Source of the DNA: Nocardiopsis sp. NRRL B-16309
GTDB taxonomy: Bacteria > Actinomycetota > Actinomycetes > Streptosporangiales > Streptosporangiaceae
Reading direction: 5' to 3'
Assembly: GCF_001279585.1 (NCBI RefSeq)
Contig: NZ_LGEC01000114.1
Location: 124,001 to 188,000, forward strand
Length of the DNA stretch: 64,000 bases
The notes under the pieces are model-generated. The model saw only the letters and a program-made list of their open reading frames with translations. It was not told the origin of the DNA and searched no databases. Shown piece after piece: positions 49,328-58,259 of the stretch. The translations under genes were made by a program, and so were the position numbers. Position 1 is the stretch's first letter. Every line of letters begins with the position of its first letter.

Positions 49328-50074
49328 TCAGACCGGCGGCCAGGGCACGGAGGGCCAGTCGGGCGCCGGGTAGGGGTGCACTCGGTGGTGGATCAGCAGC
49401 TCGACCCGGCGCCGGAGGGCGAAGGCCTCCGGCCCGGTCAGGTACCGCGCCAGTTCGACGGACAGGGCGCTCTCCGGGTTCCGCAGCGCGTCGCGGACCC
49501 CCGCCAGCGCCTCCAGCGCGTCCTCGGTGAGCGGCTGCCCCTGCCACTGCCACAGCACGGTGCGCAGCTTGTACTCCTCAGCGAAGGAGACACCGTGGTC
49601 GCACCCGTAGAGGTGCCCGCCGGGGGTGGGCAGCAGGTGGCCGATCTTGCGGTCGGAGTTGTTGATCACCGCGTCGAAGACCGCCATCCGCCGCAGGTCG
49701 CGGTTGTCGGTCTCGCGGGACAGGGCGACGAGGTCGACGGTGGTGTCACCGTGGACCCACAGCTGCACCATGCCCTCGCCGAAGGGGCCGTCCCGGTGCA
49801 CGGTGGGCGGCACGACCGACCACCCCAGGGCCTCGGAGACGGCGTAGGCCAACACCTCGCGGCCGGCCAGGGTGCCGTCGGGGAAGTCCCACAGCGGGCG
49901 CTCCCCGGCCACCGGCTTGTACACGCACACGGCCGAGCGGACCCCGTCCGACACGGTGCAGTACAGCGTGGCGTTGGAGGCAGCGGTCAGGCGCCCCTCC
50001 ACGGTGAGCTCGCCCGTGCGCACCAGGCCCAGGCCCAGATCGGGGGTCAGCCCCTCGAAGGCGTCAGCGGTCAT
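49328..50074 (-). CDS. SCO1664-family protein (phosphoinositide-kinase-like fold)
   Basis: The 248-residue protein matches the SCO1664 family of actinobacteria: VEGRLTAASNATLYCTVSDG, AVCVYKPVAGERPLWDFPDGTLAGREV (a nucleotide-loop lysine), MAVFDAVINNSDRKIGHLLP and GCDHGVSFAEEYKLRTVLW. The DxxxNNxDRK and DHG motifs recall phosphoinositide 3/4-kinase catalytic loops, so it may be a small-molecule or protein kinase, but no activity is known to me. The ATG at 50074 has GAGG ahead. It sits between the DUF3090 gene and a membrane protein gene; SCO1664, DUF3090 and an MSMEG_4193-type phosphatase form a conserved neighbourhood. Confidence 0.88.
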   Translation of the reverse strand: MTADAFEGLTPDLGLGLVRTGELTVEGRLTAASNATLYCTVSDGVRSAVCVYKPVAGERPLWDFPDGTLAGREVLAYAVSEALGWSVVPPTVHRDGPFGEGMVQLWVHGDTTVDLVALSRETDNRDLRRMAVFDAVINNSDRKIGHLLPTPGGHLYGCDHGVSFAEEYKLRTVLWQWQGQPLTEDALEALAGVRDALRNPESALSVELARYLTGPEAFALRRRVELLIHHRVHPYPAPDWPSVPWPPV

Positions 50075-50082
50075 GGGGGGCC

Positions 50083-50664
50083 TCAGACGAGGCGGTCCGG
50101 ACGGTAGCCGTTCTGCCGGGCGCAGATGTGGCCGTTGGGGTCCAGGGGACGGCCGCACAGCGGGCAGTCGGGGCGGCCCGCGGAGACGACCTTGAGCGCC
50201 CGCCCGGCGAACGCGCGCGCGGCTCCCGGCGTGAGGTAGACGCGCAGGACGTCCCGGTGCGCCGGAGCGTCCTCGGCGAAGACCTCCAGCTCCTCCTCGT
50301 CGTCCTCGACGACGTCCTCGCCCGCGGTCTCGTCGATCTCCTGGGCCTCGATGATCACCCGTGCGGCCTCGGCGTCCCAGGCCAGCGCCAGGGTGCCCAC
50401 GCGGAAGTCCTGCTCGATGGGCTGTTCCAGCGGCCCCTCGTCCTCCGGCGGCTCGGAGTCGTCGGGCGGCGCGCCGAAACGGCGGTGCACCTCTTCCAGC
50501 AGCTCCTCGATCCGGGTCGCCAAGGCCTCGACCTGGGCCTTTTCGAGGACGACGCTGGTGATGCGGCCTTCCCCCACGGCCTGCAGGAAGAACGTGCGGT
50601 CTCCCGGCTGGCCCACGGTTCCGGCGACGAACCGTTCCGGCGGGTTGAACTGGAATACGGGCAT
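50083..50664 (-). CDS. DUF3090 family protein
   Basis: The 193-residue protein follows the DUF3090 pattern: FQFNPPERFVAGTVGQPGDRTFFLQA at the start, VVLEKAQVEALATRIEELLEEV, an acidic middle (residues about 70-85 and 120-135, the latter largely D and E) and a C-terminal zinc-binding-like knuckle CPLCGRPLDPNGHICARQNGY. No function is known to me. It is conserved across actinobacteria beside the SCO1664-type gene and the phosphatase. The ATG follows AAGGTG. The stop lies eight bases before the start of the next gene, so the two are probably co-transcribed. Confidence 0.92.
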   Translation of the reverse strand: MPVFQFNPPERFVAGTVGQPGDRTFFLQAVGEGRITSVVLEKAQVEALATRIEELLEEVHRRFGAPPDDSEPPEDEGPLEQPIEQDFRVGTLALAWDAEAARVIIEAQEIDETAGEDVVEDDEEELEVFAEDAPAHRDVLRVYLTPGAARAFAGRALKVVSAGRPDCPLCGRPLDPNGHICARQNGYRPDRLV

Positions 50665-50879
50665 GCCAAGCACCTTAAGGGATAGCCGTGGCAGGACGCG
50701 AAAACCCCCGGGGCGCAGCAGCGCGCCCCGCCGCCGGGCGGGCTCCGGATCGCGCGGGCGCCCCGCCCCCGGGTGACCGGCCCCTCGGGCGGTCGCGCGC
50801 GGGACCCCGCGGTGCCCTGAGCGGGGGCTCTCGGCGGGGCGCGTGAGCAGGCCCCCGGTGTGCCCCGGCGTGCGGGTCC

Positions 50880-51728
50880 TCAGGGTTCCTCGGCGTCCGC
50901 CTCGCCGCCGCCCGCGCCGCCGCCGACCGCCGCGTCCCCCCGGGCCTCGGCCCGGGTGGGCAGGCTGCCGACCAGGTTCTCCCCCGTGTCGTTGAGCGCG
51001 TTGAGGAACGGCCGGGTCCGGGTGTAGGTGATCGACGTCACCGACCCCGGGTCCACCCGCAACCGCTGGAACATGTCCAGGTGCAGGCCCAGGGCGTCGG
51101 CCACGATCGCCTTGATGATGTCGCCGTGGCTGCACACCGCGTAGACCGGCGGCGGCGCGTCCTCCCCGGCGGCTCCGTGCTCCTGGAGCAGGCGGGTGTT
51201 CCAGTCCCGCACCGCGGCCACGGCCCGCGCGGAGGAGGCGGCCAGCGACTCCCCTCCCGGGAAGCGGGCGGCGCTGGGGTGGTCCTGGACCACCCGCCAC
51301 AGCGGTTCCCCGGCCAGTTCGGACAGGGTCCGGCCGGTCCAGCTGCCGTAGTCGCACTCGATGAAGCGCTCGTCGGTCGTGACGGCGGTGTCCAGGTGGC
51401 GGGCTATCGCCTGCGCGGTCTCCTGGCAGCGTTCCAGCGGGCTGGAGACCAGCGCGGCCGGGCGCAGTCCGCTCAGCCGGCGGGCCGCGTCGGCCGCCTG
51501 GTCGCGGCCGGTGTCGTTGAGGTGCAGCCCCGGCGCGCGCCCGGCCAGGCGCGGTCCGGTGGCGTCGGTCATCCCGTGCCGGACCAGCAGCAGCGTGATC
51601 GCGGCGGGCGGGGGCGGCGCGGGCCGCCCGGGCTCCGGGGAGGGCTGTGGCCCGGGGGCGGGCCGGTCAGCGGGAGGGGGCGCCGCGGCCGCGGAGGGCG
51701 CGCCCTGGGGTGCCGTGGATGTCGCCAT
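50880..51728 (-). CDS. Histidine phosphatase, MSMEG_4193-like
   Basis: The 282-residue protein has a disordered proline/alanine-rich N-terminus (about 45 residues), then the histidine phosphatase core: LLLVRHGMTDATG with the catalytic histidine, SSPLERCQETAQ, the acidic ERFIECDYGSW and the second histidine in VYAVCSHGDIIKAI. The C-terminal tail is alanine/glycine/glutamate-rich. Family members remove phosphate from small molecules or proteins. It matches the MSMEG_4193 family often found with DUF3090 and SCO1664-type genes and near mshC in actinobacteria; mshC is not in this window. The ATG at 51728 has no clear ribosome site, so the start may differ. The 215-base gap to the DUF3090 gene contains GC hairpins. 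Confidence 0.88.
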   Translation of the reverse strand: MATSTAPQGAPSAAAAPPPADRPAPGPQPSPEPGRPAPPPPAAITLLLVRHGMTDATGPRLAGRAPGLHLNDTGRDQAADAARRLSGLRPAALVSSPLERCQETAQAIARHLDTAVTTDERFIECDYGSWTGRTLSELAGEPLWRVVQDHPSAARFPGGESLAASSARAVAAVRDWNTRLLQEHGAAGEDAPPPVYAVCSHGDIIKAIVADALGLHLDMFQRLRVDPGSVTSITYTRTRPFLNALNDTGENLVGSLPTRAEARGDAAVGGGAGGGEADAEEP

Positions 51729-51871
51729 GGGCACAGGGTAGGACCTGGGCCGGTCCCCCGCACCGCATCGACACCGCGGGCCGCCGTGGGCCCGCTCCCA
51801 TGGCGCGCGGGCGGTCCCGGCGCGGGGAGGATCCCCGGACGGCCCGGCCCTGACACGGTACTCTCCGCCGC

Positions 51872-52819
51872 ATGGAACAGCGACAGGTGGGCAGATCAGG
51901 ACTCTGGGTGTCACGCACCGCCCTGGGCACGATGACCTGGGGGCAGGACACCTCCGAGGAGGAGGCTGGGCAGCAGCTCACCGCGTTCGTGGACGCGGGC
52001 GGCACGCTCGTGGACACCGCGGACATCTACACCGGTGGGCAGAGCGAGCGGATCCTGGGGCGCCTGCTGCGCGGCTCGCTGCGCCGCGAGGACGTGGTGG
52101 TGGCGACCAAGACCGGGCACACCCCCGAGGCCTACCGCCCCGTGGACGGCTCCCGCCGCCACCTCCTGGCGTCCCTGGACGCCTCCCTGCGCCGGCTGCA
52201 GACCGACTACGTCGACCTGTGGCAGCTGCACGTGTTCGATCCGGCCACGCCGCCGGAGGAGTCGCTGGCGGCCATGGAGACGGCCGTCGCCGCCGGGAAG
52301 GCGCGCTACGTGGGCGCGGGCGACCTGGAGGCGTGGCAGTTCTCGACCCTGGCGACCTGGCAGCGCGCCCGCGCGGGCCGGGTCCCGCTGGTGAGCGTGG
52401 GCTCGGAGTACTCGCTGCTCAACCGGAGTGCCGACCGGTCGCTGCGACCGGCCGCGGCGGCGGCGCAGGCGCACGTGATCGCGTGGTCGCCGCTGGGGCG
52501 CGGGGTGCTCAGCGCCAAGTACCGCAACGGCGTCCCGCCGGACTCCCGCGGCGCCTTCCCCCACATGGCGCCCTACGTCGAGCCCTACCTGGACGACCAC
52601 AGCCGGCGGGTGGTGGAGTCGGTGTGCACGGCCGCCGAGGGCCTGGGCGTCTCCCCGCTGGCCGTCGCGCTGAGCTGGGCGCGCGACCAGGAGGGCGTGG
52701 CCGCGGCCGTCGTGGGCCCGCGGACCCTGCCCCAGCTCCAGGAGATCCTGGGCCTGGAGGGCGTGGAGCTGCCGCCCGAGATCCGCCGCGCCCTCGACGA
52801 CGCGACGTCGGCCCCCTGA
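51872..52819 (+). CDS. Aldo/keto reductase
   Basis: The 315-residue protein has the AKR tetrad: aspartate in VDTADIYTGG, tyrosine in the same motif, lysine in VVVATKTG and histidine in LWQLHVFD. The GPRTLPQL segment near the end binds NADPH. The sequence is closest to the AKR11/YghZ-like branch as far as I can see. It would reduce aldehydes or ketones in the cytosol. The ATG at 51872 lies 143 bases from the divergent phosphatase gene, with no clear purine-rich site. The gene stands alone, and the substrate is unknown. Confidence 0.93.
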   Translation: MEQRQVGRSGLWVSRTALGTMTWGQDTSEEEAGQQLTAFVDAGGTLVDTADIYTGGQSERILGRLLRGSLRREDVVVATKTGHTPEAYRPVDGSRRHLLASLDASLRRLQTDYVDLWQLHVFDPATPPEESLAAMETAVAAGKARYVGAGDLEAWQFSTLATWQRARAGRVPLVSVGSEYSLLNRSADRSLRPAAAAAQAHVIAWSPLGRGVLSAKYRNGVPPDSRGAFPHMAPYVEPYLDDHSRRVVESVCTAAEGLGVSPLAVALSWARDQEGVAAAVVGPRTLPQLQEILGLEGVELPPEIRRALDDATSAP

Positions 52820-53027
52820 GGCGCCGCCCCCGGGGGTCACCGGCCGCCGGTGGCGGGCGGGAGCAGGACCTTCTGTGCGAACACGGCCTCCGGGGCGTAC
52901 CGGGCGTTGGGGGCGCGCGGCCGCGACGGGGCCGGTTCGCGGATCGCGCGGATGACCACCGGTGTCACCGCGACTCGGTACGCTCTCCCAGAGTCCGCGA
53001 AGTGCGCAACGAGGGGAACGGCCCCAG

Positions 53028-54758
53028 GTGTCTGAGGCAGTCGAACAGGTCAGTGCAGTCCTCGACCGGATGGGCGCGCCCCCCGCCCTGGCGCCCCGGC
53101 TGGCGGCCGCGCTGGGGCCCGGGGGCGCCGCCGAGCTGGACGCCAACCCCTGGCTCCTGCTGCGCCTGCCCCAGGTGACCGTCGAGCAGGCCGACTTCTG
53201 CGCCCGCAGGCACCTCGGCGAGGGCGCCCGGCCCGGCGACCCCCGCCGGCTGAGCGCCCTGACCGCCCACGTCCTGCGGATGGCCGCGCGGCGCGGGCAC
53301 ACGGTCGTCGAGGAGAAGCGGCTGGCCACCGTCGTGGGCCAGCTGGGCGTGCCGCGCCCGTCGGACGCGCTGGAGGCCGCCGTGGCCGACGAGAGCGCGG
53401 TGGTCCTGGAGAGCATGGAGGACACCGACGACGACTTCGACTTCGAGGAGGGCGGGGTTCCGGAACTGCCGGACCCCGAGCGCTACTACGCCCTGCCCGA
53501 CGTCGGCCACGCCGAACAGCGCCTGGGCGACCAGCTGTTGCGCCTGATGAGCGGCAACGAGCCCATCATGGACTCGGCGACCGCCGGAGAGACCGTCGAC
53601 GAGGCCGCCGACAAGGGCGGGTTCACCGTCACGGAGACGACCCGGCAGGCGCTGGTCACCGCGACGCTGCGCCCGGTCACCGTGCTGTGGCACGGGCCGG
53701 GCGACGCGGGCGAGGTGGCGCGGGCCCTGCTGTGCCTGGGCGCGATCGCCGCCGACAGCCAGGTGGGGATCGCCGTGGCGGCACCCACCGCCCAGGCCGC
53801 GGCGGCGCTCAACGCCGACCTCGCGGCCGCCGCCGAGGAGCCGCCGGTCCGCGCGGTCTCCCTGCCCGAACTGCTCTCCCAGGCTCCGCTCGAGGCCGGG
53901 CTGGTGGTACTCCAGGAGTCGATGTCGGTGGGGGTGGCGCGCGCCGCCGAGCTGGTGTCGGCGTGCGGCGACGACACGCACCTGGTCCTGCTGGCCGATC
54001 CCCGCCAGGCGCCGTCCGCCACACCGGGCCAGGTCGCGGTGGACGTGGCCGCCTCCCGGGCCGCCCACGCGGGCGAGGTGGCCGCCCCCGGCGAGCCGGG
54101 CCCGATCGCCGAGCTGGCCCTGGGCGTGGCCGACGGCGACGTGCCGGAGGTGGCCGCTCCCGACCGCGAGATCGTGCGGGTCCCCGCCGCCTCGGCGGAG
54201 GAGGCGGCGCACCGGGTGGTGCAGCTGCTCACCGACTCGATCCCGCGCGCACTGGGCGTGGATCCCGAGCACACGCAGGTCATCGCCTCCCGCGAGGACG
54301 GCCCGGCGGGTGCGCGCGCGCTCAACGCGGCGTGCAAGGAGCGGCTGAACCCGGGGCCGGGCGCGCACGGCGGCCTGGACGTGGGCGACCGCGTGCTCCT
54401 GGCGGCCGACGGGCCGGGGTACGGCCCCGGGGACACCGGTTACCTGCGCGAGGCGGGCGGGCGGACCGTGGTCGAACTGTCCGACGGCCGCGAGGTGGAG
54501 GTCGCCGACCCCTCCGCGCTGCGCCCGGGGTGGGCGGTCACCGTGGCCGCCGCGCACGGGGGCCGCTGGCCCGCGGTCGTGGGAGTGTTCCCGCCCGAGG
54601 TGCCGGTGTCGCGACCGCAGGTGTACACGGTGCTCACCCGCGCCGTGCGCCACGTGTCGCTGGTGGACGCCACCGGCGGCGCGCTGGCCACGGGTGTGCG
54701 CGACAACGCGGGCGCCCACCGCACGACCCGTCTGGCCCGCATCCTGCGCGAGGGCTGA
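53028..54758 (+). CDS. RecD2-like protein with degenerate helicase motifs
   Basis: The 576-residue protein follows the RecD2 helicase layout but looks enzymatically dead. The N-terminal third has a helix-hairpin-helix-like region (ANPWLLLRLPQVTVEQADFCARRHLG; LSALTAHVLRMAARRGHT). Where the Walker A GPGTGKT should stand it reads HGPGDAGEVAR; Walker B reads VVLQESMSVG in place of VDE; but motif III is still visible as LLADPRQAPSATPGQ. The C-terminus keeps an SH3-like part (GDRVLLAADGPGYGPGDTGYL) and a UvrD-C-like end (QVYTVLTRAVRHVSLV). It may be a DNA-binding or regulatory relative. GTG start 53028 with GAGGGG eleven bases ahead. A strong hairpin follows. Confidence 0.78.
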   Translation: MSEAVEQVSAVLDRMGAPPALAPRLAAALGPGGAAELDANPWLLLRLPQVTVEQADFCARRHLGEGARPGDPRRLSALTAHVLRMAARRGHTVVEEKRLATVVGQLGVPRPSDALEAAVADESAVVLESMEDTDDDFDFEEGGVPELPDPERYYALPDVGHAEQRLGDQLLRLMSGNEPIMDSATAGETVDEAADKGGFTVTETTRQALVTATLRPVTVLWHGPGDAGEVARALLCLGAIAADSQVGIAVAAPTAQAAAALNADLAAAAEEPPVRAVSLPELLSQAPLEAGLVVLQESMSVGVARAAELVSACGDDTHLVLLADPRQAPSATPGQVAVDVAASRAAHAGEVAAPGEPGPIAELALGVADGDVPEVAAPDREIVRVPAASAEEAAHRVVQLLTDSIPRALGVDPEHTQVIASREDGPAGARALNAACKERLNPGPGAHGGLDVGDRVLLAADGPGYGPGDTGYLREAGGRTVVELSDGREVEVADPSALRPGWAVTVAAAHGGRWPAVVGVFPPEVPVSRPQVYTVLTRAVRHVSLVDATGGALATGVRDNAGAHRTTRLARILREG

Positions 54759-54768
54759 ACGAAGGCGA

Positions 54769-54794
54769 GCCGTCCGCCGCGGCGGGCGGACGGC
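54769..54794 (+). terminator. Terminator after the RecD2-like gene
   Basis: GCCGTCCGCC (54769-54778) pairs perfectly with GGCGGACGGC (54785-54794) around six bases, eleven bases after the stop. The remaining 242 bases up to the Uma2 gene hold no gene I can support. Confidence 0.7.
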
Positions 54795-55036
54795 CGGCCA
54801 CGGCAGGCGGGCGGTCGATGGAGTCCGCCGGGCCCACGGGCCGAGCGGCGCAGCGGTCGCGGGACGTGCCGAGCGAAGCCGGTGGCCGGTCGGCCGCGGT
54901 CATCGGCCGTCGTACTGGCGGCACCGGCCCGCGAACACCGCCGCCACCTCGGTCTGCGGCCGTCGTGGGCACGGCGGTGACGGCCGTCCGGCTCACACGA
55001 CACCTCCGTCCCGGGCCACGGTGACGGCCCAGTGCG

Positions 55037-55624
55037 TCAGGTCCCGTACCTGGGGAAGACGGAGGTGTCGATCCGGACGTCCTTGAGCGGTTCGGGCAGG
55101 ACGACCTCGTCCCCGAACTCGGTGTCGTGGTGGGCCCGGTACTCGCCGCCCTGGGGATCCCAGTACACCCGCGTGGTCCCGTCCCGCGGATCGATGACGA
55201 GGTGGACGGGGATCCGCCACCGCGCGTACAGGGACGGCTTGACCTTGGTGTCATTGGTGTGGTTGCTGGGAGAGACCACCTCGACCACGCAGTCGACGTC
55301 GTCGGGGTCCACCAGCCAGCCGTCCTCCTCCTCGACCGCCACGGGAACGATGAGCAGGTCGGGCGAGGCGAAGTCCTCGCCTTCGAGAGCTTCGATCGAA
55401 TAGTTCTGTTCCGCGACACGATCTTCCGGCAGTTGCGGAATCAGTTGCCTGTCGAGTCGCCGGACGACAGCCCCGTGCTTCTTCGACGGGGTGGGTGACA
55501 TCACGATGGCCCCTTCGATGACCTCCACCTTGACTCCTGGCGGAGTATCGAGGCTGTCGGCCAGTTCGCGCAGACTGAACGGGGGCAGACGCGTGTCAGA
55601 GGACTCTTCCAGTACAGCGGTCAT
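55037..55624 (-). CDS. Uma2-family (DUF820) protein
   Basis: The 195-residue protein shows the PD-(D/E)XK-like Uma2 fold: LPPFSLRELADSLDTPPGVKVEVIEGAIVMSPTPSKKHG at the start, ASPDLLIVPV with the acidic active residue, CVVEVVSPSNHTNDTKVKPSLY (ExVSPSN and lysine) and WRIPVHLVIDPRDG. Uma2 proteins are abundant in actinomycetes and cyanobacteria and are called putative endonucleases, but most have no known role. I chose ATG 55624 because of the AAGGGGAG site; ATG 55651 with GGAGG eight bases ahead is an alternative. The gene ends the fabG-fabI-SDR run but is probably independent of it. Confidence 0.85.
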   Translation of the reverse strand: MTAVLEESSDTRLPPFSLRELADSLDTPPGVKVEVIEGAIVMSPTPSKKHGAVVRRLDRQLIPQLPEDRVAEQNYSIEALEGEDFASPDLLIVPVAVEEEDGWLVDPDDVDCVVEVVSPSNHTNDTKVKPSLYARWRIPVHLVIDPRDGTTRVYWDPQGGEYRAHHDTEFGDEVVLPEPLKDVRIDTSVFPRYGT

Positions 55625-55741
55625 GGGCTCCCCTTCGTTTCGCTTCGCCATCGTAGGGACCTCCACGGCCGCGTGTTCGGGCTTTCCGTCATCCTGGTCC
55701 TACCCACGTTCCGAAAGCAAAGGTGCGCGCGGACCGAAATC

Positions 55742-56503
55742 TCAGATCCGGTCGAGGAAGGCGCCGTCGACCACCAGGTTGTTGCCCGTGACGTAGCTCG
55801 CGGCGGGGCTCGCCAGGAAGGCCGTCGCACGGGCGACCTCCTCGGGGCGGCCCAGGCGTCCGTAGGGGATGCGCTCGCGGATGCTCTCGTAGAACGCCGG
55901 ATCGTTCTCCCTGCGCCTGGCCCAGCCGCCGCCCGGGAACTCGATGGGGCCGGGCGAGACGGTGTTGACCCGGATCCCCTCCGGCGCCCACGCGCGGGCG
56001 AGCGAGGAGGCGTGGTGGTTGAGCGCGGCCTTGACCGCACCGTAGGAGTGCGGTCCGGCGGGCACCGTGGTGTGCAGGGCGGAGGTGGTGGAGATGAGGA
56101 CCACCGAGCCGCCGCGCTCGGAGGCGGCCAGGTACGGGTGGGCGGCCTCGGCCAGGCGCACGAACGGCAGCAGGTCGGAGTTGAGGCCGCGCTCCCACTG
56201 GTCCGGCGTCCTCGCGCTGCCGCCGGAGACGTTGGAGACCAGCACGTCCAGACCCCCGAGGTAGGCGGCGGCCTCGCCCAGGAACGCGGTGAGGGCGTCG
56301 TGGTCCGCCACGTCCACCGGGTCGGCGTACACGCGCGCCCCCGTCGAGGACAGCTCCCCCGCGGCCTCGGCGAGGGGGGCCGGTGTACGCGCGCAGATCG
56401 CCAGGTCGGCGCCCTCCTCGGCGAACACCTGGGCGATGGCGCGCCCGATCCCCCGGCTGGCACCGGTGACCAGTACCCGTGCCCCTGACAGTCCCAGATC
56501 CAT
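55742..56503 (-). CDS. Short-chain dehydrogenase/reductase
   Basis: The 253-residue classical SDR has TGASRGIG at residues 14-21, NVSGGSAR in the place of NNAG near 90, the serine in VLISTTSAL and YGAVKAA with the YxxxK pair. The C-terminus YVTGNNLVVDG is standard. It is 84 bases downstream of fabI on the same strand, and its GIRVNTVSPGPIEFPGG loop resembles 3-ketoacyl or glucose-type dehydrogenases. It may take part in lipid or polyketide metabolism together with fabG and fabI, but the substrate is open. ATG start at 56503. Confidence 0.9.
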   Translation of the reverse strand: MDLGLSGARVLVTGASRGIGRAIAQVFAEEGADLAICARTPAPLAEAAGELSSTGARVYADPVDVADHDALTAFLGEAAAYLGGLDVLVSNVSGGSARTPDQWERGLNSDLLPFVRLAEAAHPYLAASERGGSVVLISTTSALHTTVPAGPHSYGAVKAALNHHASSLARAWAPEGIRVNTVSPGPIEFPGGGWARRRENDPAFYESIRERIPYGRLGRPEEVARATAFLASPAASYVTGNNLVVDGAFLDRI

Positions 56504-56587
56504 GGAGTTCCTTTCCCGAACGGGCGGGCACGCCCGGTGCCCGCCCTGGCGGTGGTGGTCCTGGCCGGGGCCCGTGGCCCCCGCGGT

Positions 56588-57352
56588 TCAGGCCCCGGTG
56601 GAGTGGAAGCCGCCGTCCACGTGCACGGTCTCGCCGGTGGTGGCCGGGAACCAGTCCGAGAGCAGCGCCACGACCGCCTTGGCCGCGGGCTCGGGGTCGC
56701 TGACGTCCCAGCCCAGCGGAGCGCGCTCGGGCCAGTGCTTGGCCAGGTCGGCGAAGCCCGGGATACTGCGCGCGGCCATGGTGCTCAGCGGCCCGGCCGA
56801 GACCAGGTTGACGCGGATGCCGTCCCCGCCCACGTAGCGGGCCAGGTAGCGCGCGGTGGAGGTCAGCGCGGACTTGGCCACGCCCATCCAGTCGTAGATC
56901 GGGTAGGACACGCTGTTGTCGAAGTCCAGGGCCACGACCGAGCCGCCGTTCTTCATCAGCGGCGTCAGGGAGGTGGTCAGCGACTTCAGGGAGAAGGTCG
57001 AGGTGTGCATGGCCGTGGCCACGTCCGACCACTCGGTGTTGAGGAAGTTGCCGCCCAGCGCCTCCTGCGGGGTGAACCCGATGGAGTGCACGATGCCGTC
57101 GAGCCCGTCGACGTGCTCGCCCACCCGGGAGGCGAGGCTGGCGAGCTGCTCGTCGTCGGTGACGTCCAGTTCCAGGACCGGGGGCGTCTCGGGCAGGCGC
57201 TTGGCGATGCGCTCGACCAGGCTCATCCGGCCGTAACCGGTGAGGACGACCGTGGCGCCCTGCTCCTGGGCGAGCCTGGCCACGTGGAAGGCGATGGAGG
57301 AGTCGGTCAGCACCCCGGTGATGAGGATGCGCTTACCTTCGAGGAGTCCCAT
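56588..57352 (-). CDS. fabI: Enoyl-[acyl-carrier-protein] reductase (NADH), InhA-like
   Basis: The 254-residue protein is a divergent SDR of the FabI/InhA type: ITGVLTDSSIAFHVARLAQEQG instead of the usual TGxxxGIG, DGIVHSIGFTP, then the catalytic YDWMGVAKSAL with the tyrosine and lysine six apart and RVNLVSAGPLSTMAA. It reduces the trans-2-enoyl chain in the last step of each fatty-acid elongation cycle. InhA-type enzymes are the isoniazid/triclosan targets of actinobacteria. It follows fabG by 81 bases on the same strand, the mabA-inhA order. The ATG has AGGACACC ahead. Confidence 0.95.
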   Translation of the reverse strand: MGLLEGKRILITGVLTDSSIAFHVARLAQEQGATVVLTGYGRMSLVERIAKRLPETPPVLELDVTDDEQLASLASRVGEHVDGLDGIVHSIGFTPQEALGGNFLNTEWSDVATAMHTSTFSLKSLTTSLTPLMKNGGSVVALDFDNSVSYPIYDWMGVAKSALTSTARYLARYVGGDGIRVNLVSAGPLSTMAARSIPGFADLAKHWPERAPLGWDVSDPEPAAKAVVALLSDWFPATTGETVHVDGGFHSTGA

Positions 57353-57433
57353 GGTGTCCTGTCTGTGAGAGGGGCCGGCGGGGTCCGGCGGTGGCGGGGT
57401 CCGGCGGCGGGGAGGTGCGTGCGGAACGGACCC

Positions 57434-58138
57434 TCAGTGGCCCATTCCCATGCCGCCGTCGACGGGGATGACGGCGCCGCTGATGTAGGCACCGCCGGGA
57501 CCGGCGAGGAAGCCGACGGTCCTGGCGATGTCCTCCGTGCTGCCGATCCGGCCGAGCGGGATGTTCTTCTTGATCTCCGCCTGGCGGTCCTCGGACAGGG
57601 CCGAGGTCATGTCGGTCTCGATGAAGCCCGGGGCCACGACGTTGACCGTGATGTTGCGCGAACCCAGTTCGCGGGCGAGCGAGCGGCCGAAGCCGACGAG
57701 GCCGGCCTTGGAGGCCGCGTAGTTGGCCTGGCCGCCGGAGCCCATCAGGCCGACCACCGAGGAGATGAGGATGATGCGCCCGCCGCGCTTGCGCATCATG
57801 CCCCGCACGGCGCGCTTGGCGACGCGGAAGGCCCCCGTGAGGTTGGTGTCCAGGACCGAGGAGAAGTCCTCCTCGCTCATCAGGGCCAGCAGCTGGTCCT
57901 TGGTGATGCCCGCGTTGGCGACCAGGACCTCGACCGGGCCCTGGGCCTCCTCGACCTCCTTGAAGGCGGCATCGACCTGGGCGGAGTCGGTGATGTCGCA
58001 GCGCACCCCGAACAGGCCCTCGGGCGCCTCGCCGGAGCGGTGCGTCACCGCGACGTCGTCGCCGCCCGCCGCCAGCTCACGGGCGATCGCCAGTCCGATT
58101 CCGCGGTTGCCGCCGGTGACCAGGACCGAGCGCGACAT
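57434..58138 (-). CDS. fabG: 3-oxoacyl-[acyl-carrier-protein] reductase, MabA-like
   Basis: The 234-residue protein is a FabG/MabA-type SDR: TGGNRGIGLAIA, VANAGIT, the catalytic serine in IILISSVVGLMG, YAASKAGLVGF and VAPGFIETDM, with the compact length of the family. It reduces 3-ketoacyl-ACP with NADPH in fatty-acid elongation. It is the first gene of a fabG-fabI-SDR run, as in mycobacterial mabA-inhA. The ATG follows GAGGAG. A TetR-type palindrome lies inside the promoter just upstream, so expression is probably repressed by a lipid-responsive regulator. Confidence 0.95.
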   Translation of the reverse strand: MSRSVLVTGGNRGIGLAIARELAAGGDDVAVTHRSGEAPEGLFGVRCDITDSAQVDAAFKEVEEAQGPVEVLVANAGITKDQLLALMSEEDFSSVLDTNLTGAFRVAKRAVRGMMRKRGGRIILISSVVGLMGSGGQANYAASKAGLVGFGRSLARELGSRNITVNVVAPGFIETDMTSALSEDRQAEIKKNIPLGRIGSTEDIARTVGFLAGPGGAYISGAVIPVDGGMGMGH

Positions 58139-58202
58139 AGATGCTCCTCTGCTGCCGAGGCTGCGGTGAACAGCCAGGATGTCGGGGGTGGGATCGCCTT
58201 GC

Positions 58203-58233
58203 AGGGTACCGAGCTACCGACCGGTAGCCGCAA
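58203..58233 (-). promoter_or_regulatory. fabG promoter with a TetR-type operator
   Basis: On the minus strand TTGCGG (58233-58228) and TACCCT (58208-58203) could be -35 and -10 boxes 19 bases apart. Between them lies the palindrome GCTACCG-AC-CGGTAGC (58213-58228), the typical shape of a TetR-family operator. A repressor bound there would block polymerase. No tetR gene lies in this window. Confidence 0.6.
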
Positions 58234-58259
58234 CCGAGGTCAGTCCCGCGACACCGCGG

